A DNA stretch of 64,000 nucleotides from Bacillus subtilis. Lineage in GTDB: Bacteria > Pseudomonadota > Alphaproteobacteria > Rhizobiales > Rhizobiaceae. Made by a program: the position numbers and the translations under genes. Positions 36,567 to 46,363 of this stretch are shown piece by piece (positions within the stretch are counted from its first letter, which is position 1; every line of letters begins with the position of its first letter). Below the pieces are notes generated by a model. It had not been told where the DNA came from. It saw nothing but the letters and a program-made list of their open reading frames with translations, and made no database searches. The stretch is from contig JAHREI010000007.1 of the NCBI GenBank assembly GCA_021733665.1, positions 62,001 to 126,000 on the forward strand, given 5' to 3'.

Positions 36567-37418
36567 TTATTCCCAGGCAGGGATGCCTGTGCCTTTATAG
36601 GCGCGGTCGAGTTCTGCCTTCACCGGTTCGTTGTGGAAAGCAGCAACAAGCGGTTTCACCCAAGCTGCATCCTTGTCTTCAGTGCGGATCGCAATGAAGT
36701 TACGGTAAGGATTGTTTTCCTTCGCTTCCCAGCCGATGGCATCCTTGACAGGATCCAGACCGGATTTTGCAGCCCAGTTGTTGTTGACGATGGCTGCATC
36801 AAGATCATCGATGGAAAGACCGACAACACCGGCATCCAGTTCTTTGATTTCAAGCTTTTTCGGGTTTTCAACAATATCAATCGGGGTTGCAAGAATACCT
36901 GCATCTGGATTGAGCTTGATCAGACCTTTGCTTTCAAGAACGCGCAGGGCACGGCCTTCATTGGTAGGGTCGTTTGGTACGCCGACAATAGCGCCGTCTT
37001 TCAGATCTTCCAGCTTTTCAACTTTGCGGGAATAGATGCCAATTGGCCAGAGAGCGGTGTAACCGGCAACGGAAATCTTATAGCCGTGCTGTTTGATCTG
37101 CTCATTCAGATAAGGCTCGTGCTGAAACGCGTTGGCATCAATTTCTTTACGCTCCAGCGCTTCATTCGGCTGGGTGTAGTCATTGAAAATTACGGTTTCG
37201 ATTTTGAGACCGTCTTTTGCTGCCTGTTCAGCAACAACTTTCCAGACATCCTCGTCTTCGCCGCCCATAATGCCGACTTTGATCGACTGATCAGCAGCCT
37301 GAACTGACAGAGGTGCAGCAAATGCAACGCTCATGGCAACAGCGGAAAGCAGCATCATTTTCATGCCGGTGCGGCGCGAAATTAAAGTTTTGACGCGGGC
37401 GATATCTAACAACGACAT
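36567..37418 (-). CDS. metQ: Methionine ABC transporter substrate-binding protein
   Basis: 283-residue periplasmic binding protein of the NlpA/MetQ family. Signal peptide at about 1-41 (MLLSAVAMSVAFAAPLSVQA) without a lipobox Cys, so it is predicted soluble, unlike the lipoprotein form in enterobacteria. Family motifs: IKVGIMGGEDEDVWKVV, NAFQHEPYL, ALWPIGIYSRK and VGVPNDPTNEGRAL. The ATG at 37416-37418 has AAGGAAAA upstream. The leader contains a hairpin GAAGCG/CGCTTC (37445-37462); I found no match to a SAM riboswitch. Confidence 0.93.
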   Translation of the reverse strand: MSLLDIARVKTLISRRTGMKMMLLSAVAMSVAFAAPLSVQAADQSIKVGIMGGEDEDVWKVVAEQAAKDGLKIETVIFNDYTQPNEALERKEIDANAFQHEPYLNEQIKQHGYKISVAGYTALWPIGIYSRKVEKLEDLKDGAIVGVPNDPTNEGRALRVLESKGLIKLNPDAGILATPIDIVENPKKLEIKELDAGVVGLSIDDLDAAIVNNNWAAKSGLDPVKDAIGWEAKENNPYRNFIAIRTEDKDAAWVKPLVAAFHNEPVKAELDRAYKGTGIPAWE

Positions 37419-37782
37419 TGCTGTTTTCCTTATAAATTCGTCAGGAAGCGATCCTTCGCTTCACTGTTTTGCCTCACCAATCTCTCACCTGTTTGCTCTC
37501 AAACGGAGGCAGGCGGATTGTGTGATCATATTCTTCACAGAATGGCGTCTGATAACAAGGAAGTTTCGACTACGGAAAAGATAATTTTAGAATATTTTTG
37601 CTTAATTTTTGATATTTACGAATAAAACTATCGCAGATAAATATATGTTTATATTTAGCATTGTGCGTTTCGTAATAAGTGCAAGCTATGCGGAATCGGT
37701 TTTACGGCTCAAAACAGCACAAAAAACGCCCGCAATGCGTGGTGCATTACGGGCGTTATGAAATGTGGATATGAGTTTAGGT
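37419..37782. other. AT-rich region upstream of metQ
   Basis: 364 bases. It contains the metQ leader hairpin (37445-37462), an AT-rich stretch at 37570-37670 likely to hold the metQ promoter, and the pbpC terminator at 37721-37757. No gene. Confidence 0.55.
37721..37757 (-). terminator. Terminator of pbpC
   Basis: 14-bp stem with one mismatch, AACGCCCG(C)AATGC paired with GCATT(A)CGGGCGTT, followed on the minus strand by T-rich sequence; 26 bases beyond the pbpC stop. Confidence 0.85.
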
Positions 37783-39903
37783 TTAATCGATGAATACGCG
37801 CACACTGGCGGCACGACCAACAGCGTCAATCACAGTCAGCGTGGAATAGCCGGCACCATCCGGTTGCCAGAGGCCGGAACGCTTGCGTGACGCTTTATCC
37901 AGCGGTTTGCCATTGGCAAGCCAGATGAACGGTGCGCGGCCGCCCTGCATCTTCAAAGCCAGCGGTGCGGTGCTGCCGTCAGGCTGGTTGGAGAGTTCAA
38001 CCCGTGCACCTTCCGGCGGAAACAGGATTTGCGGCGGAGATTCCCGTACCGATGCACTGACAAGCGGTGCGAGATATGGTGTGAAACGGCGCAGGGATAC
38101 GGGCAGTTCGGACTGGCGCAACCGCATGGTGCCGACGGGGGCAGGACTGAGTGGTGTGAAGCCGACACCGGATTTGGAAAAAGCTTCAAACAGGATCGGC
38201 GCCGCCGAGCCATAACCGCTCAAACCCGGAACAGCGCCATTGTCGGCACGGCCAACCCAGACGCCCAGAACATAACGTCCGTCAAAACCAACCGACCATG
38301 CATCGCGATAGCCATAACTGGTGCCGGTTTTATAGGCGAGGCCGCGCTGCATTGAACCAAGCGGTGGTTTGACGCCTGCCAGCACATCGGCAACCTGCCA
38401 TGCGGCGGCGGGTTGCAGCAGCGGCTCTGCGGTAATGATATTGGTGCCGTCTTTGGTACGGTCGTCGACACCATTGGAAATGATAGAGGCTTTGCCGCGA
38501 TTGGACAGGCCGGTGTAAAGCTGTACCAGATCTTTGAGACTGATGCCAAGCCCGCCAAGGCCAATGGCCAGCCCCGGAGTTTCACCCGGTGGCAATGTGG
38601 TTTTAATCTCTGCACGGCGCATCCGCACCATCAGGCGTGTTGCGCCGACACTGTCGAGCAGGCGGACGGACGGCACATTGAGCGAGAGTTGCAGCGCCTC
38701 ACGCACTGTCACATCACCTTGATAGCTCATATCAAAATTGCGCGGGCGATAACCGGAGAAATTGGTTGGGCGGTCTTCAATAATGGTTTCCTGCATTACC
38801 AGACCGTCTTCAAAAGCCAGTCCGAAGATGAAAGGTTTGAGTGCTGAACCTGGTGAGCGCTGAACATTGGTCATATCAATCCAGCCGGAGCGGCTGGAGT
38901 CGAAATAATCCGAAGAGCCGACTTCACCGATAATGTCACCGCTGATTGCATCGGCCATCACCATGGCCACGGAGATTTTAGGCCCGAGGCGCTTGGCAGA
39001 ATCCATTGCCACGGTTTCCAGCGCCTGCTGTACAGAGCGCTTGAGCGTCACATGATGCACATTGGCTTGGCTATCTTTGCGCAGAGCGGCTTCGCTGACA
39101 TGCGGGGCAAGTGCCGGCATGGCCAAGCGGCGCTTTGGAATGGCCAAATGTGCGGCGCGGTCTGCCTCATCATTACCGATCAGGGAGACAACGGCTAAAC
39201 GGTTGAGCACCCGATCACGGGCGGCGCGGGCATTTTCAGGATAACGGTCGGGACGGCGGCGCTCCGGCAATTGCGGCAGGGCAATCAGCAAAGCTGCTTC
39301 CGAGGTTGTGAGCCTGCGTGGTTCTTTGCCGAAATAGGCGAGGCTCGCAGCACGGATGCCTTCAAGATTACCGCCAAAAGGCGCAAGCGTCAGATAGGCA
39401 TCGAGAATTTCTTCTTTCGACAGACGCCGCTCGATTTGCACGGCGCGCAGCATCTGACGGAACTTGGCGAAGAAAGAGCGCTCTGTGCGCGGTTCAATCA
39501 GACGGGCAACCTGCATCGACAAAGTGGATCCGCCGGAGATAATGCGTCCGTGGCTGGCAAGTTGTACCGCTGCACGCCCCATGGCACGCGGATCAATGCC
39601 ACCATGGTCGCGGAACCGCTGATCTTCATAGGCAATCAGCATTTCGATGAATTGCGGATCGACATCTTTATGGGTGGTGGCAAGCCGCCAATGACCGGAA
39701 GGAATAGCAAAGGCGCGCAGCAGATTACCGTCGCGATCCATCACTTCTTTGGATGTCTGGCGGACAACCTCCAGCGGTGGCGGAAAAGCCTTGTCGAGAA
39801 TTTCGATAATGGCCCATGTTACAGCCAAAGCAATCGCGGTGCCGCTCAGGATCATGAGCTTTTTATGCGGTCGCGTTTTTTTACGGGGCTGGGTATCGGC
39901 CAA
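37783..39903 (-). CDS. pbpC: Penicillin-binding protein 1C (bifunctional glycosyltransferase/transpeptidase)
   Basis: 706-residue membrane-anchored peptidoglycan synthase. One membrane segment at about 17-35; GT51 glycosyltransferase with EDQRFRDHGGID and GGSTLSMQVARL; transpeptidase with SPGSALKPF (active Ser in SALK), SLNVP and YKTGTSYGYRDAW; and a C-terminal BiPBP_C-like beta domain after about residue 600. The start is TTG at 39901-39903, supported by GGAGAC eight bases upstream. In E. coli pbpC lies next to yfhM (alpha-2-macroglobulin); here the macroglobulin gene is about 22 kb away. Confidence 0.94.
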   Translation of the reverse strand: MADTQPRKKTRPHKKLMILSGTAIALAVTWAIIEILDKAFPPPLEVVRQTSKEVMDRDGNLLRAFAIPSGHWRLATTHKDVDPQFIEMLIAYEDQRFRDHGGIDPRAMGRAAVQLASHGRIISGGSTLSMQVARLIEPRTERSFFAKFRQMLRAVQIERRLSKEEILDAYLTLAPFGGNLEGIRAASLAYFGKEPRRLTTSEAALLIALPQLPERRRPDRYPENARAARDRVLNRLAVVSLIGNDEADRAAHLAIPKRRLAMPALAPHVSEAALRKDSQANVHHVTLKRSVQQALETVAMDSAKRLGPKISVAMVMADAISGDIIGEVGSSDYFDSSRSGWIDMTNVQRSPGSALKPFIFGLAFEDGLVMQETIIEDRPTNFSGYRPRNFDMSYQGDVTVREALQLSLNVPSVRLLDSVGATRLMVRMRRAEIKTTLPPGETPGLAIGLGGLGISLKDLVQLYTGLSNRGKASIISNGVDDRTKDGTNIITAEPLLQPAAAWQVADVLAGVKPPLGSMQRGLAYKTGTSYGYRDAWSVGFDGRYVLGVWVGRADNGAVPGLSGYGSAAPILFEAFSKSGVGFTPLSPAPVGTMRLRQSELPVSLRRFTPYLAPLVSASVRESPPQILFPPEGARVELSNQPDGSTAPLALKMQGGRAPFIWLANGKPLDKASRKRSGLWQPDGAGYSTLTVIDAVGRAASVRVFID

Positions 39904-40003
39904 AAGCTGTCTCCGCCTGTCGCAACAGGCTTAATTTTAGACGGCAGATTGTACCGTCCTTATAATCTTGCATATAACAGTGCAGAAAATAACGGGGAAC
40001 ACT

Positions 40004-40903
40004 ATGATCGACAAGCTGGAATATTTCATTGCGCTTGCGCGGGAAAAGCACTTCGGCAAAGCGGCAGAAGATTGCGGTATTACCCAGCCGACATTATCCG
40101 CCGGTATTCGTCAGCTTGAAGATATGCTGGGGGTTATGCTGGTACAGCGCGGTTCGCGTTTTCAGGGGCTGACACCGGAAGGCCAGCGTGTTTTGGAGTG
40201 GGCAAGGCGTATTGTCGGTGATGCACGCACGATGAAAGAAGAGATGCGGGCGGCGCGTTTCGGCCTTGGCGGGCATATCCGTATTGCGGCAATTCCGACA
40301 GCGCTGGCTATGGTCTCTCAGCTGACAACGCCTTTTCGCGAAAAACATCCGGATGTGACTTTTACAGTCATTTCCCGCACCTCTGTTGAAGTGCTGGCGG
40401 CGCTGGAGAATTTCGATATTGATGCCGGAATCAGCTATCTGGATAATGAGCCGCTTGGCAAAGTGACCGCTGTGCCGATCTATCGTGAGAGCTATCAGCT
40501 GATTACATCGGTCGGGAGCCGGTTTTCGGAGCGTGAAAATGTCACATGGGCAGAAGTGGGGGGGCTGCCGCTGTGTCTGCTGACAAGCGATATGCAGAAC
40601 CGCCGCATTATTAATCAGCATCTGGCGCAGGCAGGTATAACTGTACAGCCGACATTGGAGTCCAATTCGATGATTGTGCTGTTTTCCCATATCCGCACGG
40701 GTAAGTGGGCAAGCATTATGCCATTGAATCTTTCCCAAATTCTGGGCTTTAGCGAGCCGATCCGTTCAATTCCGATTGTTGAACCGCAGGCCAGCCATAG
40801 TGTCGGGCTGATTGCTGCGCAACGTGAACCGCATACGCCGCTGATCGCTGCGCTTTTGCATGAAGCACGTGCTCTGTCCCGTATTATGATGCCGCTATCT
40901 TGA
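40004..40903 (+). CDS. LysR-family regulator, likely of the formate dehydrogenase operon
   Basis: 299-residue LysR-type activator. The helix-turn-helix is AAEDCGITQPTLSAGIRQLE (about 20-39), followed by a substrate-binding domain with HIRIAAIPTALAMVSQL. The start is the ATG at 40004 with GGGGAA upstream. It lies 84 bases before fdsG on the same strand. In Cupriavidus- and Methylobacterium-type fds loci a LysR (FdsR) gene often precedes fdsG, so this one most likely controls fds; the ligand is not shown. Confidence 0.88.
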   Translation: MIDKLEYFIALAREKHFGKAAEDCGITQPTLSAGIRQLEDMLGVMLVQRGSRFQGLTPEGQRVLEWARRIVGDARTMKEEMRAARFGLGGHIRIAAIPTALAMVSQLTTPFREKHPDVTFTVISRTSVEVLAALENFDIDAGISYLDNEPLGKVTAVPIYRESYQLITSVGSRFSERENVTWAEVGGLPLCLLTSDMQNRRIINQHLAQAGITVQPTLESNSMIVLFSHIRTGKWASIMPLNLSQILGFSEPIRSIPIVEPQASHSVGLIAAQREPHTPLIAALLHEARALSRIMMPLS

Positions 40904-40987
40904 TAGATTTTTTCTATTGATCGACGGAATTGCCCTATTGAATTCGAGCTATAGCTTTGATCTGTTCTAAGGTGGGGAACAGAAAAC

Positions 40988-41536
40988 ATGACTATTGCGG
41001 GAGACTTTGACGGTATGTCAGGCTCGAATTCAGTTTATACAAGAAATACAGGCAGTCCTCAGAAGCGTTCAGCCAATAATGATATTGCTGCGCGGACGAT
41101 AGAGATTATCAATGAGTATAAGGCTGTCGAAGGCCCGTTGCTTCCTGTTTTGCACGCCATACAGGAAGAGTTTGGTTATGTACCGGCGGAAACGCTGACA
41201 CTGATTGCCGAAACGCTGAATCTTTCGCGCGCGGAAGTGCATGGCGTCATGACTTTTTATCACGATTTTCGCGCATCGCCTGCCGGTCGCCATGTGATCC
41301 GCCTGTGCCGCGCCGAGGCTTGCCAGTCTATGGACGGCGACCGCGTGGCAGAAGCGGTGCAAAAGCTGCTCGGTATTGGCTGGGGTGAAACAACCGGCGA
41401 CGGTAAAATCACCCTTGAGGCTGTTTATTGTCTTGGTCTGTGTGCCTGTGCGCCTGCGGCGCAAGTAGATGACCGGTTGATCGGTCGCCTGAATGAAGGC
41501 AAGGCAGAACGAATGATCGCGGAGGCACGGGCATGA
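40988..41536 (+). CDS. fdsG: NAD-dependent formate dehydrogenase, gamma subunit
   Basis: 182-residue NuoE-like subunit with a thioredoxin-type 2Fe-2S centre. Four Cys ligands are in LCRAEACQS and VYCLGLCACAP. It passes electrons in the cytoplasmic FdsGBAD complex, which oxidises formate to CO2 with NAD+. The N-terminal 30 residues before the fold are Asn/Ser-rich. The stop overlaps the fdsB start by four bases. Confidence 0.93.
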   Translation: MTIAGDFDGMSGSNSVYTRNTGSPQKRSANNDIAARTIEIINEYKAVEGPLLPVLHAIQEEFGYVPAETLTLIAETLNLSRAEVHGVMTFYHDFRASPAGRHVIRLCRAEACQSMDGDRVAEAVQKLLGIGWGETTGDGKITLEAVYCLGLCACAPAAQVDDRLIGRLNEGKAERMIAEARA

Positions 41537-43101
41537 GTGTAACAATTTATGTGCCTTGTGATGCCGCCGCTCTGGCACTCGATGCCGACGAAGTTGCGAA
41601 TGCGATTGCCGGTGAAGCTGTAAAACGCGGTTTGGATATCAAGCTGGTGCGCAACGGCTCCCGCGGTATGGTCTGGCTGGAGCCGCTGGTTGAAGTGGCA
41701 ACCGACAAAGGCCGTATGGCCTATGGCCCTGTGGATGTGGCTGATGTGGCCTCGCTGTTCGACAGCGGGTTGCTTGAGGGCAAAGACCATCCGCTATCGC
41801 TGGGACTGACAGAAGAAATCCCGTTTCTTAAAAAACAAACCCGCCTGACTTTTGCCCGTTGTGGCGTGACCGATCCTTTGTCGCTGGATGATTACCGCGC
41901 CCATGATGGGCTGAAAGGTCTGCAAAATGCAGTCGCGATGCAGCCTGCGGATATTGTGGCACAGGTCACGGATTCCGGCCTGCGCGGCCGTGGTGGTGCC
42001 GGCTTCCCGACCGGTATCAAATGGAAAACGGTTCACGATACCCAAAGCCCGCGCAAATATATTGTCTGTAATGCGGATGAGGGCGACAGCGGTACTTTTG
42101 CCGACCGTATGATTATGGAAGGTGATCCTTTCGTTCTCATCGAAGGGATGGCGATTGCCGGTATCGCTGTGGGTGCCACCAAAGGCTATCTCTATACGCG
42201 CTCGGAATATCCGCATGCGATTGCGATGATGGAACAGGCTGTTGAGATTGCCCGCAAAGCTGGCGTTCTCGGTGCCTCGGTGCTTGGCTCGCGTTTCGCC
42301 TTTGATATGGAAGTGCGTACCGGTGCCGGTGCCTATGTCTGCGGTGAAGAAACCGCTCTGCTGGAAAGCCTTGAAGGTAAGCGCGGACTGGTGCGTGCCA
42401 AGCCGCCATTGCCTGCCCATAAAGGCCTGTTCGGCAAACCGACTGTAATCAATAACGTGATTTCGCTGGCCTCTGTTCCGGTGATTATGGACAAGGGCGC
42501 TGCCTATTACCGTGATTTTGGTATGGGGCGTTCCCGTGGTACAATTCCGTTGCAGATTGCTGGTAATGTTAAATATGGCGGGCTGTTTGAAACCGCTTTC
42601 GGTCTGACACTGGGCGAGATTGTTGATGATATCGGTGGCGGTACCGCAAGTGGTCGGCCGGTCAAGGCGGTGCAGGTCGGCGGACCGCTGGGTGCTTATT
42701 TCCCGCGCGCATTGTTCGATACGCCGTTTGATTATGAAGCCTTTGCCGCCAAAGATGGTCTGATCGGTCATGCCGGTCTGGTGGTCTTTGATGATCGGGC
42801 AGATATGCTGAAACAGGCGCGGTTCGCGATGGAATTCTGTGCCATTGAATCTTGCGGGAAATGCACCCCATGCCGCATCGGCTCGACACGCGGCGTTGAA
42901 GTGATCGACAGAATTGCAGCGGGTGTAGAAACCGATACGCAGATCGAAGTTCTGACAGATCTTTGCCAGACGATGAAGTTCGGCTCCCTTTGTGCGCTTG
43001 GCGGTTTTGCCCCTTATCCGGTGATGAGTGCCCTGACGCATTTTGAAGAGGACTTTCGTCCGCGCGGGACAAGCCAGTCTTTCGTGCAGGCAGCGGAATA
43101 G
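41533..43101 (+). CDS. fdsB: NAD-dependent formate dehydrogenase, beta subunit
   Basis: 522-residue NuoF-like diaphorase subunit carrying FMN, NAD(H) site and a 4Fe-4S cluster. Seen: GRGGAGFPTGIKW (NADH/FMN glycine loop), NADEGDSGTFADRMIMEGDP, GEETALLESLEGKRG, and the cluster motif ESCGKCTPCRIGSTRG. The N-terminal 120 residues form a small thioredoxin-like domain as in other FdsB proteins. Overlaps fdsG; fdsA follows after 12 bases. Confidence 0.94.
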   Translation: MSVTIYVPCDAAALALDADEVANAIAGEAVKRGLDIKLVRNGSRGMVWLEPLVEVATDKGRMAYGPVDVADVASLFDSGLLEGKDHPLSLGLTEEIPFLKKQTRLTFARCGVTDPLSLDDYRAHDGLKGLQNAVAMQPADIVAQVTDSGLRGRGGAGFPTGIKWKTVHDTQSPRKYIVCNADEGDSGTFADRMIMEGDPFVLIEGMAIAGIAVGATKGYLYTRSEYPHAIAMMEQAVEIARKAGVLGASVLGSRFAFDMEVRTGAGAYVCGEETALLESLEGKRGLVRAKPPLPAHKGLFGKPTVINNVISLASVPVIMDKGAAYYRDFGMGRSRGTIPLQIAGNVKYGGLFETAFGLTLGEIVDDIGGGTASGRPVKAVQVGGPLGAYFPRALFDTPFDYEAFAAKDGLIGHAGLVVFDDRADMLKQARFAMEFCAIESCGKCTPCRIGSTRGVEVIDRIAAGVETDTQIEVLTDLCQTMKFGSLCALGGFAPYPVMSALTHFEEDFRPRGTSQSFVQAAE

Positions 43102-43113
43102 GAGTGACAGAAG

Positions 43114-45999
43114 ATGAGCTTAATTAAAGAAATCGATTACGGCACACCTGTTTCACGTTCTGAGAAAATGGTGACCCTGACCATCGACGGCAATCAGGTG
43201 ACCGTGCCGGAAGGCACCTCAATCATGCGTGCTTCGATGGAAGCCGGCATTGCCATTCCGAAGCTTTGTGCCACCGATATGGTGGATGCGTTCGGTTCCT
43301 GCCGTCTGTGCCTTGTGGAGATTGAAGGCCGTAATGGTACGCCGTCTTCCTGCACTACACCGGTGATGGAAGGGCAGGTAGTTCATACCCAGACCGGCCG
43401 TTTGAAATCTTTACGCAAAGGCGTGATGGAGCTGTATATCTCCGATCACCCGCTGGACTGTCTGACCTGCGCTGCCAATGGCGATTGCGAATTGCAGGAT
43501 ATGGCCGGTGCTGTAGGTTTGCGTGACGTGCGTTACGGTCAGGACGGCGCAAACCACGTGTTTAAGCAAGGCCGCAATGACGGTGCTCTGAATGCGAAAT
43601 GGATGCCGAAAGACGAGAGCAATCCGTATTTCACCTATGATCCTTCCAAATGTATTGTCTGCTCACGCTGTGTCCGCGCCTGTGAAGAAGTGCAGGGTAC
43701 TTTCGCGCTGACCATTGAGGGGCGTGGTTTCAACTCCCGCGTCTCACCGGGGATGCATGAGAGCTTCCTGGGCTCGGAGTGTGTGTCCTGTGGTGCCTGT
43801 GTGCAGGCTTGTCCGACGGCAACGCTGACAGAAAAATCGGTGATCGAAATCGGTCAGCCGGAACATTCCAAAGTCACGACTTGCGCATATTGCGGTGTCG
43901 GTTGTTCTTTCAAAGCGGAAATGCGCGGCGAAGAACTGGTGCGTATGGTGCCATATAAAGACGGTAAAGCCAATCGCGGCCACTCCTGTGTTAAAGGCCG
44001 CTTTGCTTATGGCTACGCCCATCATAAAGACCGTATTCTCAAACCGATGATCCGTGAAAAGATCACCGATCCTTGGCGCGAAGTGTCATGGGAAGAAGCC
44101 TATGGCCGTGTGGCGAGTGAGTTTAAACGTTTGCAGACCCAGTACGGGCGCAATTCCATCGGGGGTATTACCTCGTCACGCTGTACCAATGAAGAAACCT
44201 TCCTTGTGCAGAAACTGATCCGTGCTGGTTTCGGCAATAACAATGTTGATACCTGTGCGCGTGTCTGCCATTCGCCGACCGGCTATGGTCTGAACCAGAC
44301 TTTCGGTACCTCTGCTGGTACGCAGGATTTTGACAGTGTTGAACATTCCGATGTGGTGATGGTGATCGGTGCCAACCCAACCGACGGTCATCCGGTGTTC
44401 GGCTCACGTCTGCGTAAGCGTTTGCGCCAAGGTGCCAAGCTGATTGTGATTGATCCGCGTCGTATTGATCTGGTGCGTTCACCGCATATTGAGGCTGCAC
44501 ATCATCTGGCACTGCGTCCTGGCACGAACGTGGCAATCATGACCGCGCTGGCGCATGTGATTGTAACGGAAGGTCTGCAGGATGATGCTTTCATCCGTGA
44601 GCGTTGCGAGAATGAAGAATTCCGCGATTGGGTGGAATTCGTCTCCCAGCCGCAATATAGCCCTGAGGCTGTGGAGCTGCTGACCGGTGTTCCGGCGGAG
44701 GAAGTACGCGGCGCAGCCCGTTTGTTTGCAACCGGCGGCAATGGTGCGATTTATTACGGTCTTGGTGTAACCGAGCACAGTCAGGGTTCCACCACAGTAA
44801 TGGCGATTGCCAATCTCGCGATGGTCACCGGTAATATTGGCCGCAAGGGTGTGGGTGTGAACCCTCTGCGTGGTCAGAACAACGTGCAGGGTTCCTGCGA
44901 TATGGGTTCGTTCCCGCATGAATTGCCGGGTTATCGTCATATCTCCGATCCTGCAACTCGTGAGATTTATGAAAATATCTGGGGTGTGATCCTGCAGGAT
45001 GAGCCGGGTCTGCGTATTCCGAATATGCTGGATGCGGCGGTAGAAGGTACCTTCAAGGGCATCTATATTCAGGGTGAGGATATTCTGCAGTCCGATCCGG
45101 ATACCCGCCATGTGGCTGCCGGTCTGGAAGCCATGGAATGTGTGGTGGTGCAGGACTTGTTCCTCAATGAGACTGCCAATTTTGCTCATGTTTTCCTGCC
45201 GGGTTCGACCTTCCTCGAAAAGGACGGTACATTCACCAATGCGGAGCGCCGTATCAACCGGGTGCGTAAAGTGATGACACCAACCAATGGCTATGCTGAC
45301 TGGGAAGTGACACAGAACCTGGCCCGTGCGATGGGACTGAACTGGAACTATACGCATCCGTCGCAGATCATGGACGAAATTGCTATGACCACACCGACAT
45401 TTGCGGGCGTGTCCTATGAATTGCTGGAACGTGAAGGTTCCGTGCAGTGGCCATGTAATGCCAAAGCACCGCTCGGCACGCCGGTCATGCATATTGACCA
45501 TTTCGTGCGCGGCAAAGGCAAGTTCATGCGCACCGAATATGTGGCAACTGATGAGCGTTCAGGTCCACGCTTCCCGTTGCTGCTCACCACCGGACGTATT
45601 CTGTCGCAATATAATGTGGGTGCACAAACCCGCCGTACCGAAAATGTGGCGTGGCACGCGGAAGACCGTCTGGAAATCCATCCGCATGATGCGGAAGTGC
45701 GCGGTTTGCGCGATGGTGACTGGGTGAAAATCGCCAGCCGTGCCGGTGAAACAACCTTGCGGGCGCTGGTTACAGACCGTGTGACACCGGGTGTGGTCTA
45801 TACGACCTTCCACCACCCGACGACACAGGCCAATGTGGTGACTACCGATTTCTCGGACTGGGCGACCAACTGTCCGGAATATAAGGTAACTGCGGTGCAG
45901 ATCAGCGCATCCAACGGCCCGACACAATGGCAGCAGGAATATCGCGAACATTCCGAAGCCAGCCGCCATATTGAAACAGCTTTGGATACGGTGAGCTAA
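43114..45999 (+). CDS. fdsA: NAD-dependent formate dehydrogenase, alpha (molybdenum) subunit
   Basis: 961-residue catalytic subunit. N-terminal NuoG-like part: 2Fe-2S Cys at about 52, 63, 66 and 80; His112 and Cys116/119/125 of a His-ligated 4Fe-4S; ferredoxin clusters at 180-190 and 223-233; and a further 4Fe-4S at 257-292 (CAYCGVGC). Then the bis-MGD domain, with RVCHSPTGYG placing the molybdenum ligand at Cys385; it is Cys, not selenocysteine. Length and cluster set match Rhodobacter FdsA. Cofactor insertion needs an FdhD sulfurtransferase, which is not seen next to it. Confidence 0.96.
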   Translation: MSLIKEIDYGTPVSRSEKMVTLTIDGNQVTVPEGTSIMRASMEAGIAIPKLCATDMVDAFGSCRLCLVEIEGRNGTPSSCTTPVMEGQVVHTQTGRLKSLRKGVMELYISDHPLDCLTCAANGDCELQDMAGAVGLRDVRYGQDGANHVFKQGRNDGALNAKWMPKDESNPYFTYDPSKCIVCSRCVRACEEVQGTFALTIEGRGFNSRVSPGMHESFLGSECVSCGACVQACPTATLTEKSVIEIGQPEHSKVTTCAYCGVGCSFKAEMRGEELVRMVPYKDGKANRGHSCVKGRFAYGYAHHKDRILKPMIREKITDPWREVSWEEAYGRVASEFKRLQTQYGRNSIGGITSSRCTNEETFLVQKLIRAGFGNNNVDTCARVCHSPTGYGLNQTFGTSAGTQDFDSVEHSDVVMVIGANPTDGHPVFGSRLRKRLRQGAKLIVIDPRRIDLVRSPHIEAAHHLALRPGTNVAIMTALAHVIVTEGLQDDAFIRERCENEEFRDWVEFVSQPQYSPEAVELLTGVPAEEVRGAARLFATGGNGAIYYGLGVTEHSQGSTTVMAIANLAMVTGNIGRKGVGVNPLRGQNNVQGSCDMGSFPHELPGYRHISDPATREIYENIWGVILQDEPGLRIPNMLDAAVEGTFKGIYIQGEDILQSDPDTRHVAAGLEAMECVVVQDLFLNETANFAHVFLPGSTFLEKDGTFTNAERRINRVRKVMTPTNGYADWEVTQNLARAMGLNWNYTHPSQIMDEIAMTTPTFAGVSYELLEREGSVQWPCNAKAPLGTPVMHIDHFVRGKGKFMRTEYVATDERSGPRFPLLLTTGRILSQYNVGAQTRRTENVAWHAEDRLEIHPHDAEVRGLRDGDWVKIASRAGETTLRALVTDRVTPGVVYTTFHHPTTQANVVTTDFSDWATNCPEYKVTAVQISASNGPTQWQQEYREHSEASRHIETALDTVS

Positions 46000-46002
46000 G
46001 CT

Positions 46003-46233
46003 ATGAGTGAACATACTTATCGCAGCCGACTTCCGATGATGGCATCGCAGATTGCCACATTTTTTAGTTCGCAGACGCAGATTGATCAGGCGGCAGGTGT
46101 TGCCAAACATATCAATATGTTCTGGGAACCGCGTATGCGGTCGCAATTGTTTGATTTGATTGATGCAGGCGGAGAGGGGTTACATCCTCTGGTGTTGCAA
46201 GCGGCACCACTGATTAAACGGCCAAATGCATAA
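46003..46233 (+). CDS. fdsD: NAD-dependent formate dehydrogenase, delta subunit
   Basis: 76-residue protein beginning three bases after the fdsA stop. The segment MASQIATFFSSQ, then AAGVAKHINMFWEPRMR and FDLIDAGGEGLHPLV, is the FdsD signature (helical bundle, NADH-dehydrogenase-like delta subunit that stabilises the complex). In most loci fdhD (fdsC) lies between fdsA and fdsD; here it is absent. Confidence 0.92.
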   Translation: MSEHTYRSRLPMMASQIATFFSSQTQIDQAAGVAKHINMFWEPRMRSQLFDLIDAGGEGLHPLVLQAAPLIKRPNA

Positions 46234-46237
46234 CAAG

Positions 46238-46271
46238 TTTCAGCCGGATACAGTCCTGTGTCCGGCTGAAA
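46238..46271 (+). terminator. Hairpin between fdsD and the transporter gene
   Basis: 11-bp perfect stem TTTCAGCCGGA/TCCGGCTGAAA, five bases after the fdsD stop, followed by TATTTC. It is a terminator or partial attenuator that would set transporter expression below that of the enzyme. Confidence 0.7.
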
Positions 46272-46363
46272 TATTTCAGGTTTAGCGTTTTTATTTTGAC
46301 AATCGGGGATGCTCACGGGAGATGGGCAGGCTGCGGCACGTCCGCAGAAGGGAGAACTATGTT

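Noticed and set aside
37419-37600. SAM riboswitch in the metQ leader
   Set aside because: Only a simple 6-bp hairpin is seen; the pseudoknot elements of SAM-II and other SAM classes could not be matched by eye.
41794-43041. Minus-strand frame of 415 codons opposite fdsB
   Set aside because: Antisense shadow of a gene with complete cluster and nucleotide motifs.
44270-44290. Selenocysteine site in fdsA
   Set aside because: The molybdenum-ligand codon is TGC (Cys385), not TGA.
44479-45501. Minus-strand frame of 340 codons opposite fdsA
   Set aside because: Antisense shadow; no start context and no domain.
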